This document shows positions 1 through 4,690 of a DNA stretch of 5,618 nt, in pieces. The notes beneath the pieces were generated by a model, which was given only the letters and a program-made list of their open reading frames with translations, was not told the origin of the DNA and ran no database searches. The stretch comes from Thiohalobacter sp. (GTDB taxonomy: Bacteria > Pseudomonadota > Gammaproteobacteria > Thiohalobacterales > Thiohalobacteraceae): assembly GCA_027030825.1 (NCBI GenBank), contig JALVEM010000022.1, positions 1 through 5,618 on the forward strand. Direction: 5' to 3'. A program made the position numbers and the translations under genes. Within the stretch, counting starts at the first letter, position 1, and every line of letters begins with the position of its first letter.

Positions 1-353
1 GCAAGACCGGCGCCTTGATCCGCGCCGCCACCCTCCTCGGGCTGCTGTGCGCGACCGGCTGGCGCGAGGAGGAGCGCGAGGCCCTGTCGCGCTATGCCGA
101 ATGCATCGGGCTGGCCTTCCAGATACGCGACGACATCCTCGACCTGCTGGGCGAGACCGACGTGCTCGGCAAGCAGACCGGCATGGACCCGGCGCGCGAG
201 AAGGCCACCTATCCGGCGCTCATGGGTCTCGAGGAGGCCGAGGCACGTGCGCGCGAACTGGTCGGGGATGCCGTGGCCGCACTGCGGATCTTCGGTGAAC
301 GCGCCCGGATCCTGGCAGATCTCGCGCGCTACATCGTGGAACGCGATCGCTGA
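1..353 (+). CDS. ispA: Farnesyl diphosphate synthase (geranyltranstransferase), C-terminal part
   Basis: The gene enters from the left edge. The reading frame is open from base 3, giving 116 codons to the TGA at 351-353, roughly the last 40% of a normal protein of about 300 residues. It begins inside the family signature KTGALIRAA (bases 3-29). It then carries FQIRDDILD, the second aspartate-rich motif, with DDxxD encoded at 129-143. The following GKQTGMD stretch is also typical of bacterial IspA. The two aspartate-rich motifs of short-chain trans-prenyltransferases bind Mg2+-diphosphate; the first lies outside the window. The enzyme condenses IPP with DMAPP and then geranyl diphosphate to make farnesyl diphosphate in the cytoplasm. 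A TTG at base 15 is only an internal Leu codon, not a start. Adjacency to dxs matches the common proteobacterial ispA-dxs order. Geranylgeranyl diphosphate synthase is a less likely alternative that the fragment cannot exclude. Confidence 0.93.
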   Translation, partial: KTGALIRAATLLGLLCATGWREEEREALSRYAECIGLAFQIRDDILDLLGETDVLGKQTGMDPAREKATYPALMGLEEAEARARELVGDAVAALRIFGERARILADLARYIVERDR

Positions 354-426
354 ATCCCGCCGCGGTCACGCCCGTCCCGGCCGGGGCAGACCGGCGCTGC
401 CCAAGCCTGCAGCCGCCTCCCCTCTC

Positions 427-455
427 TGGTCACGCGGGCGTATTTCAAGGATAAT
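427..455 (+). promoter_or_regulatory. Possible sigma70-type promoter ahead of dxs
   Basis: In the 127-bp ispA-dxs gap, TGGTCA (427-432, 4/6 match to TTGACA) is followed after exactly 17 bp by GATAAT (450-455, 5/6 match to TATAAT). This lies in one of the few AT-richer patches of the gap. It would place the start of transcription near 462, giving a leader of roughly 20 nt before the dxs ATG. It is a motif match by eye only, and read-through from ispA remains possible. Confidence 0.3.
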
Positions 456-480
456 CGATCGTTCATCCACGGATCGCGGC

Positions 481-2379
481 ATGCCTGATTCCAAGACCTA
501 TCCACTCCTGGGGCGCATCGACAGCCCGGACGATCTCCGTCAGCTGCCCGAATCGCAACTGGCGCCGCTCGCCCGCGAGCTGCGGGCCTTCATGATCGAG
601 TCGGTCAGCCGCACCGGCGGTCACCTGGCCGCCGGCCTGGGCACGGTGGAGCTGACCATCGCGCTGCACTATGTGTTCGACACCCCGCGCGACCGCCTGA
701 TCTGGGACGTCGGACATCAGAGCTACCCGCACAAGATCCTCACCGGCCGTCGCGAAGCCATGGCCGGCCTGCGCCGACGTGGCGGGCTGTCCGGCTTTCC
801 AAAGCGCTCCGAGAGCGAATACGACGCCTTCGGCGTGGGCCATTCCAGCACCTCGATCAGCGCCGCGACCGGCATGGCCATCGCCTTCGCGCGGCGCGGC
901 GAGGCGCACCAGGCCATCGCCGTCATCGGCGACGGGGCCATGACCGCCGGCCAGGCCTTTGAAGCCCTCAACCACGCCGGCGACATCGGCGCCAACGTGC
1001 TGGTCATCCTCAACGACAACGAGATGTCCATCTCGCCCAACGTGGGCGCCATGTCGAGCTACCTCGCCAGACTCCTGTCCGGCCGCATGTACACCAGCAT
1101 GCGCGAACACGGCAAGCGCATGCTGAGCGTACTGCCGCCGGTGGCGGAACTCGCCCGGCGGGCCGAGGAGCACGTCAAGGGCATGGTGGTGCCGGGCACC
1201 CTGTTCGAGGAAATGGGCTTCCATTACTTCGGCCCCATCGACGGCCACGATCTCGATGCCCTCATCCCCATGCTGCGCAACCTGCGCGAGCTCGAGGGGC
1301 CGCGGCTGCTGCACGTGGTTACCCGCAAGGGCAAGGGCTATCCGCCGGCCGAGGCCAATCCCTGCGCCTATCACGGCGTCACGCCCTTCGATCCGGTCGA
1401 GGGCCTGCGCAGCAGCGAGCAGCCCGCCACGCCCACCTTCACGGAAGTCTTCGGCCAGTGGCTGTGCGACATGGCCGAACGGGATCCGGATCTGGTCGCC
1501 ATCACGCCCGCCATGCGGGAAGGCTCCGGCATGGTGGCCTTCTCCGAGCGTTTTCCCGACCGCTTCTTCGATGTCGGCATCGCCGAGCAGCACAGCGTGA
1601 CGCTGGCCGCCGGGCTGGCCTGCGAGGGCATGCGTCCGGTGCTGGCCATCTATTCGACCTTTCTGCAGCGCGGCTACGATCAGCTGATCCACGACGTCGC
1701 CCTGCAGAACCTGCCCGTCACCTTCGCCATCGACCGGGCCGGCCTCGTCGGCCCCGACGGCCCCACCCATGCCGGGAGCTTCGACCTCAGCTACCTGCGC
1801 TGCATTCCCAATCTCGTCGTCATGGCGCCCGCCGACGAAAACGAGTGCCGGCAGATGCTGTATACTGCGCACCGCCATGACGGCCCCGCCGCAGTGCGCT
1901 ATCCGCGCGGTCGCGGACCCGGCGTGCCCGTGGAACCCGAGCTGCAGGCCCTGCCGATCGGTCGGGCCCAGGTGGTACGGGAAGGTCGCGAGGTCGCCAT
2001 TCTGGCATTCGGCACCCTGCTCTCCGCCTGCCGGACCGTGGCGGAGGCGCTCGATGCCACGCTGGTGAACATGCGCTTCGTCAAGCCGCTCGATCGCGAC
2101 CTGATCCTGCGCATGGCTGAGCGGCATGCGCTCATCGTCACCGTGGAAGAGAACGTGGTCGCCGGCGGCGCCGGCTCGGGCGTCGACGAGGTACTCGAGG
2201 CAGCCGGCTGTCGCAACCGTGTGCTCAACCTGGGACTGCCGGATTACTTCCAGGAACAGGGCACGCGCGAACAACTGCTGGCCGAGGCGGGCCTGGACCC
2301 AGACGGGATCCGGGAGCGGATCGAAGCCACGCTTCGTGAGGAAAATTGCGGCCGTCCGGGCGATCGCCTAATATCCTAG
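481..2379 (+). CDS. dxs: 1-deoxy-D-xylulose-5-phosphate synthase
   Basis: A complete 632-residue protein, close to the usual 620-640. It condenses pyruvate and glyceraldehyde 3-phosphate, with loss of CO2, to 1-deoxyxylulose 5-phosphate. This is the entry step of the MEP isoprenoid pathway, and the product also feeds thiamine and pyridoxal synthesis. Visible motifs in order: GGHLAAGLGTVEL with His48; DVGHQSYPHK with His79; the thiamine diphosphate/Mg2+ motif starting at GDG (150-152) and ending at NDN (178-180); EQHS with Glu369, the cofactor-activating glutamate; DRAGLVGPDGPTHAG (from 418) with Asp426 and His430; and VRYPRGRG (472-479), which contacts substrate phosphate. The frame is open far upstream, but the ATG at 481 begins the family-like N-terminus (MPDSKTYPLLGRID). 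It has a weak GGA ribosome-binding site at 471-473, 7 nt away. Upstream codons read as low-complexity Arg/Ala-rich sequence overlapping ispA. queD follows 26 bp downstream. Confidence 0.97.
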   Translation: MPDSKTYPLLGRIDSPDDLRQLPESQLAPLARELRAFMIESVSRTGGHLAAGLGTVELTIALHYVFDTPRDRLIWDVGHQSYPHKILTGRREAMAGLRRRGGLSGFPKRSESEYDAFGVGHSSTSISAATGMAIAFARRGEAHQAIAVIGDGAMTAGQAFEALNHAGDIGANVLVILNDNEMSISPNVGAMSSYLARLLSGRMYTSMREHGKRMLSVLPPVAELARRAEEHVKGMVVPGTLFEEMGFHYFGPIDGHDLDALIPMLRNLRELEGPRLLHVVTRKGKGYPPAEANPCAYHGVTPFDPVEGLRSSEQPATPTFTEVFGQWLCDMAERDPDLVAITPAMREGSGMVAFSERFPDRFFDVGIAEQHSVTLAAGLACEGMRPVLAIYSTFLQRGYDQLIHDVALQNLPVTFAIDRAGLVGPDGPTHAGSFDLSYLRCIPNLVVMAPADENECRQMLYTAHRHDGPAAVRYPRGRGPGVPVEPELQALPIGRAQVVREGREVAILAFGTLLSACRTVAEALDATLVNMRFVKPLDRDLILRMAERHALIVTVEENVVAGGAGSGVDEVLEAAGCRNRVLNLGLPDYFQEQGTREQLLAEAGLDPDGIRERIEATLREENCGRPGDRLIS

Positions 2380-2405
2380 CAATTCCATCAGGTAATCGCG
2401 TATCC

Positions 2406-2786
2406 GTGGCAGGCACCTACACGCTCCGCATCCTCACCGACTTCGCGTCCGCACATACCCTGCGCGGCTATCCGGGCGCCTGCGCCCGCATGCACGGGCA
2501 CAACTGGAAGGTCGAGGTGGAGGTGCAGGCCCGGGAACTCGACGAGATCGGCATGGCCATCGATTTCCGCGCCATCAGGGAAGCGGCCCGGGAGGTGACC
2601 GGACAGCTCGACCACCGGTACCTCAACGAGATCGCGCCGTTCGACCGGATCAATCCGACCGCCGAGAACATCGCCGCCTGGCTGCATGGCGAACTCGCCC
2701 GGCGACTGAACGACGAGAGGGTGCGCGTACATGCGGTGACGCTGTGGGAAACCGACCGCGCCTGCGTACGTTACACAGAGGACTGA
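2406..2786 (+). CDS. queD: 6-carboxy-5,6,7,8-tetrahydropterin synthase (6-pyruvoyl-tetrahydropterin synthase family)
   Basis: A 126-residue protein, normal for the QueD/PTPS fold (about 120-140). It converts 7,8-dihydroneopterin triphosphate to 6-carboxytetrahydropterin, acetaldehyde and triphosphate, the second step to preQ0 and queuosine. Zinc-ligand histidines are visible at His17 (FASAH) and His30/His32 (MHGHNW). The catalytic cysteine is Cys26 (CARMHGH), spaced as in E. coli QueD (CGRLHGH). LDHRYLN supplies Asp69-His70, and Glu115 in WETD matches the pterin-anchoring glutamate. The residue two after... the cysteine pattern lacks the Glu of the ExxHGH motif found in folate-type PTPS-III, which favours QueD. 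The start is inferred. There is no ATG; the GTG at 2406 gives the expected N-terminus, with an AGG about 13 nt upstream. A TTG at 2346 would overlap dxs and add 20 atypical residues. The stop overlaps the region of the folE2 ribosome-binding site, and folE2 starts 4 bp on. Confidence 0.9.
   Translation: MAGTYTLRILTDFASAHTLRGYPGACARMHGHNWKVEVEVQARELDEIGMAIDFRAIREAAREVTGQLDHRYLNEIAPFDRINPTAENIAAWLHGELARRLNDERVRVHAVTLWETDRACVRYTED
2777..2782 (+). promoter_or_regulatory. folE2 ribosome-binding site inside the end of queD
   Basis: AGAGGA lies 8 nt before the folE2 ATG at 2791, within the last codons of queD (stop TGA 2784-2786). The placement fixes the folE2 start and suggests that ribosomes finishing queD can re-initiate on folE2. 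Confidence 0.7.
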
Positions 2787-2790
2787 CACC

Positions 2791-3618
2791 ATGAACACTC
2801 CGGACCCGATTGCCGAAGCCAACCAGATCGAGGACGTCCAGGGCAGCGCGGACACCCGCCGCATCGCCATCGACAAGGTGGGCATCAAGGACATTCGCCA
2901 TCCAGTGCGCATCCGTGACCGCTCGGACGGTGAACAGCACACGGTGGCGAACTTCAACATGTACGTGAACCTGCCCCACAACTTCAAGGGCACGCACATG
3001 TCCCGGTTCGTGGAGATCCTCAACCACCACGAAAAGGAGATCACGGTCGAGTCGTTCAAGGAAATGCTGGGCGAGATGACCGAACTGCTCGACGCCGCCT
3101 CCGGCCACATCGAAATGACCTTCCCCTATTTCATCAAGAAGCGGGCACCCGTCTCCGGTGTCGAGAGCCTCATGGACTACGAGGTCAGCTTCATCGGCGA
3201 GATCCACGACGGCGTGCCGGAGATGCATATCCAGGTGGTCGTGCCGGTAACCAGCCTCTGCCCCTGCTCCAAGAAGATCTCGGACTACGGCGCCCACAAC
3301 CAGCGCTCGCACGTCACCGTGAAGGTCAAGACCCGCGGCTTCATCTGGGTGGAAGAGCTGATCGAGATGGTGGAACAGGAAGCCTCCTGCGAACTCTATG
3401 GGCTGCTCAAGCGCCCGGACGAGAAATACGTCACCGAGCGCGCCTACAACAATCCGAAGTTCGTCGAGGACATGGTGCGCGACGTCGCCGCCCGCCTCAA
3501 CGCCGACGACCGCGTGGCTTCCTATGTGGTGGAATCGGAGAACTTCGAGTCCATCCACAACCACTCCGCCTATGCCATGATCGTGCATGACAAGGAATTG
3601 GAAGAAGCCGGAAGCTAG
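2791..3618 (+). CDS. folE2: GTP cyclohydrolase IB (FolE2, COG1469 family)
   Basis: A complete 275-residue protein, usual for FolE2. It converts GTP to 7,8-dihydroneopterin triphosphate plus formate, the entry step for folate and for queuosine. It replaces the zinc-dependent FolE type IA and can work with other metals. Visible family motifs: VNLPHNFKGTHMSRFVEIL (about 61-79); the active-site stretch SLCPCSKKISDYGAHNQRS with Cys157 and Cys159; EASCELYGLLKRPDEKYVTE; and near the C-terminus ENFESIHNHSAYA with Glu250, His256 and His258. It sits 4 bp after queD, whose substrate it makes, so a queuosine supply role is likely alongside folate. I see no Zur-like AT-rich palindrome upstream, unlike many zinc-regulated folE2 copies, and co-transcription with dxs suggests steady expression. 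Oddly, the last codons (EEAGS) and the TAG stop are part of a heptamer repeat array (3605-3646). Confidence 0.96.
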   Translation: MNTPDPIAEANQIEDVQGSADTRRIAIDKVGIKDIRHPVRIRDRSDGEQHTVANFNMYVNLPHNFKGTHMSRFVEILNHHEKEITVESFKEMLGEMTELLDAASGHIEMTFPYFIKKRAPVSGVESLMDYEVSFIGEIHDGVPEMHIQVVVPVTSLCPCSKKISDYGAHNQRSHVTVKVKTRGFIWVEELIEMVEQEASCELYGLLKRPDEKYVTERAYNNPKFVEDMVRDVAARLNADDRVASYVVESENFESIHNHSAYAMIVHDKELEEAGS

Positions 3619-3646
3619 AAGCTAGAAGCTGGAAGCTGGAAGAAGG
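3605..3646. repeat. Heptamer tandem array overlapping the folE2 stop codon
   Basis: Consecutive 7-bp units read AAGCCGG (3605), AAGCTAG (3612 and 3619), AAGCTGG (3626 and 3633) and the degenerate AAGAAGG (3640). The array begins inside folE2. The TAG at 3616-3618 that ends folE2 is the last three bases of the first AAGCTAG unit. It shares the 7-bp period and AA-start, G-end form with the larger array at 3665-3741, so both may have arisen by the same slippage-prone process. Confidence 0.85.
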
Positions 3647-3664
3647 GCCGGCTGCGCTGGCTCG

Positions 3665-3741
3665 AATCCGGGATACAGAATCCGGGATACAGAATCCAGA
3701 ATCCAGAATCCAGAATTCAGAATTCAGAATTCAGAATTCAG
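3665..3741. repeat. Eleven-unit heptamer array in sequence blocks
   Basis: This is a perfect 7-bp register over 77 bp. AATCCGG alternates with GATACAG twice (3665-3692), then AATCCAG occurs three times (3693-3713), then AATTCAG four times (3714-3741). Neighbouring blocks differ by one base (AATCCAG to AATTCAG), as expected when a point change spreads by slippage or unequal exchange. The AATCCAG unit equals the core of the GGAATCCAG end of the palindromes downstream, so the array may have grown from such an end. Confidence 0.92.
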
Positions 3742-3799
3742 AAGCGGACACGGAAACCCGCACTTCCTCATCCGTCATTCAGGTCGAGCACTTCTCTTT

Positions 3800-3917
3800 C
3801 GTCATTCCGGGTGAGCGAAGCGAGACCCGGAATCCAGAAACCACGCCAATCCCTGCGGCGGTGGCTGAATCTTCTCCTGGATCCCGGATAGCCCGCTGCG
3901 CGGGCTTCCGGGATGAC
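3800..3917. repeat. BIME-like pair of opposed palindromes, copy 1
   Basis: The left palindrome has a 9-bp perfect stem, ATTCCGGGT (3804-3812) with ACCCGGAAT (3825-3833), around a 12-nt loop. It reads GTCATTCC at its outer end and GGAATCCAG at its inner end. The right palindrome (3881-3914) has arms ATCCCGGATAGCCCGC and GCGGGCTTCCGGGAT around loop TGC, with one bulged T. It is reversed: CTGGATCC inside, GGGATGAC outside. The layout is outer GTCATTCC, inner CCAG, a spacer of about 45 bp, inner CTGG, outer GATGAC. It resembles the REP/BIME class and the GTCATTCCGG...CCGGAATCCAG repeats seen in many proteobacteria; family membership is inferred from memory. Confidence 0.75.
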
Positions 3918-3983
3918 TAAAAGTCGAGGATGCGCGGGCTTCCGGGATGACTAAAAGTCGAGGATGCGCGGGCTTCCGGGATG
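3897..3983. repeat. 34-bp tandem duplication, two full copies plus a 19-bp partial
   Basis: Bases 3897-3930 are repeated identically at 3931-3964, and the first 19 bases recur at 3965-3983. Each unit begins TGCGCGGGCTTCCGGGATG, the loop and right arm of the palindrome at 3881-3914. It continues with GACTAAAAGTC, a 4-bp stem with AAA loop, then GAGGA. Only copy 1 retains the matching left arm, so the extra copies carry unpaired half-palindromes. Perfect identity points to a recent duplication. Confidence 0.93.
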
Positions 3984-3992
3984 CCCGGAAAG

Positions 3993-4050
3993 AAATAGCC
4001 ACGGAAGCACACGGAAAACACGGAAAGGAAATTTGGCCACGAAACCCGCG
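3993..4050. repeat. CACGGAA-rich degenerate repeat run
   Basis: CACGGAA-like words recur at short spacing from about 4000 to 4027, followed by a diverged GCCACGAAA at 4037-4043. The 14-mer AAATAGCCACGGAA occurs at 3993-4006 and again 60 bp later at 4053-4066, where it leads into the 28-bp inverted repeat arm. The run looks like a decayed version of that arm. Confidence 0.65.
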
Positions 4051-4136
4051 AAAAATAGCCACGGAATCCACTGAATCCACGGAAATTCCGTTATTCGATG
4101 TCGCCTCGGAAGTCCTCGCGGCATCCCCCACCTTTG

Positions 4137-4271
4137 GTCATTCCGGAAAGCGCGCAGCGCTTATCCGGAATCCAGGAAAACCGTCGGCCACTGTGGCATG
4201 GACGGGCGTGGTTTCTGGATTCCGGCTCGCGCTCCCCCGGCTCAAGGCCGGGGTCGCTTGGCCGGAATGAC
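4137..4271. repeat. BIME-like pair of opposed palindromes, copy 2
   Basis: The left palindrome (4140-4171) has arms ATTCCGGAAAGCGC and GCGCTTATCCGGAAT around loop GCA, with one bulged base. It reads GTCATTCC outside and GGAATCCAG inside. The right palindrome (4219-4268) has outer arms ATTCCGGC/GCCGGAAT and an inner 7-bp stem CCCCGGC (4234-4240) with GCCGGGG (4247-4253). It reads CTGGATTCC inside and GGAATGAC outside. The architecture matches copy 1 at 3800-3917. In addition, bases 4205-4225 are an exact reverse complement of 3827-3847, so the two copies share spacer sequence in opposite orientation. Confidence 0.75.
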
Positions 4272-4290
4272 GGAAAAAACAACAGATCCT

Positions 4291-4325
4291 CTCTGCGTAC
4301 TCTGCGCCTCTGCGACCTCTGCGTC
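4291..4325. repeat. CTCTGCG run with period 8-9
   Basis: CTCTGCG starts at 4291, 4300, 4308 and 4317, giving spacings of 9, 8 and 9, with variable two-base spacers (TA, C, AC, TC). Translated in any frame it yields only low-complexity peptide. Its period resembles that of the CACGGAA nonamers on either side, but the sequence is different. Confidence 0.75.
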
Positions 4326-4405
4326 TTGAAACGAGGTTTTCAGCAATAAACCCCTTTCCGTGGATTCGGTGGATTCCGTGGCCATTGAAATCCGCACGCC
4401 CAGGG

Positions 4406-4690
4406 TCAACCGCCCCAGCCGGTCCGGAATCCTGATACCCCCTCCGGCACGGGCACCGTCTCGCAGATCACCTCGGTCACCCGCGCCCCCGGCGGCCCCT
4501 CCCACAGCCAGGCCTCGAGCCGCTCGACCGCCTCCGGCGTGCCCACCATCAGCACCTCCACACGCCCGTCCGGCAGATTGAGCGCATGGCCCTCGATGCC
4601 CAACGCACGCGCCTGCTCGCGGGTGCTGGCCCGGTAGAAGACCCCCTGCACCCGCCCGGCGACGAGACAGCGTTTCGCGATCCGGCTCAT
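4406..4690 (-). CDS. acyP: Acylphosphatase
   Basis: A 94-residue protein, the normal size for this small single-domain enzyme, which hydrolyses acyl phosphates such as acetyl or carbamoyl phosphate in the cytoplasm. The signature GRVQGVFYRA (12-21) contains Arg20, the phosphate-binding catalytic arginine. LNLPDGRVEV (37-46) contains Asn38, the catalytic asparagine. The usual Trp before this motif is replaced (GHALNLPDG against the common GWVRNLPDG), a mild departure. The start ATG (4690-4688) overlaps the stop of the adaptor gene in an ATGA arrangement. A GGAGGT site lies 9 nt upstream, inside the adaptor gene, so translation is probably coupled. It is the last gene of the leftward operon and its stop abuts the repeat region. 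Its role alongside an efflux system is unknown; acyP is often a bystander in unrelated operons. Confidence 0.94.
   Translation of the reverse strand: MSRIAKRCLVAGRVQGVFYRASTREQARALGIEGHALNLPDGRVEVLMVGTPEAVERLEAWLWEGPPGARVTEVICETVPVPEGVSGFRTGWGG

Larger units (their letters stand above)
4058..4382. repeat. 325-bp segment bounded by a 28-bp inverted repeat (possible non-autonomous element)
   Basis: The left arm 4058-4085 and right arm 4355-4382 are reverse complements over 28 bp with a single mismatch. Each arm is three 9-bp units: CCACGGAAT, CCACTGAAT and CCACGGAAA on the left, with the complementary order on the right. The bounded segment holds the second palindrome pair (4137-4271) and the CTCTGCG run (4291-4325). 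There is no transposase, and I see no convincing target-site duplication just outside the arms. A MITE-like element is therefore only one reading; independent insertion or conversion of a genome-wide repeat family is the other. Confidence 0.6.
3619..4405. other. 787-bp gene-free, repeat-dense region between convergent genes
   Basis: The region lies between the 3' ends of folE2 (+) and acyP (-), so it needs no promoter for either. Short open frames exist on both strands, but they only translate repeats (runs such as STESTE or SVDSVDSV), lack ribosome-binding sites and resemble no family. Almost all of the stretch is explained by heptamer arrays, paired palindromes, a 34-bp tandem duplication and period-9 runs listed separately. 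I found no clear intrinsic terminator with a T-tract on either strand; the palindromes may serve to end transcription from both sides. Confidence 0.85.

Noticed and set aside
384..402. GGGCAG/CTGCCC hairpin after ispA as a terminator
   Set aside because: The stem is only 6 bp with a 7-nt loop and no T-tract follows. I cannot support termination.
94..480. Upstream extension of the dxs frame
   Set aside because: It overlaps ispA, reads as Arg/Ala/Pro-rich sequence, and lies outside the normal Dxs length; the ATG at 481 gives the family N-terminus.
463..2274. 603-codon open frame on the complement of dxs
   Set aside because: It lies opposite a clearly conserved enzyme. Its product is a low-complexity His/Gly/Ala-rich sequence without family motifs, and long antisense frames are expected from G/C-ending codons.
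2650..3588. 312-codon open frame on the complement of queD/folE2
   Set aside because: It is opposite folE2, has a His/Val/Asp-rich product with no recognisable domain and no ribosome-binding site, and is a codon-bias shadow.
3897..3983. CRISPR array
   Set aside because: The 34-bp units abut directly with no unique spacers, there are only two and a half copies, and no cas genes are present.
3947..4270. Short open frames of about 80-110 codons in the repeat region, both strands
   Set aside because: Their products are translated repeats (for example STESTE, HGKHGK), starts lack ribosome-binding sites, and frames are open on both strands at once.
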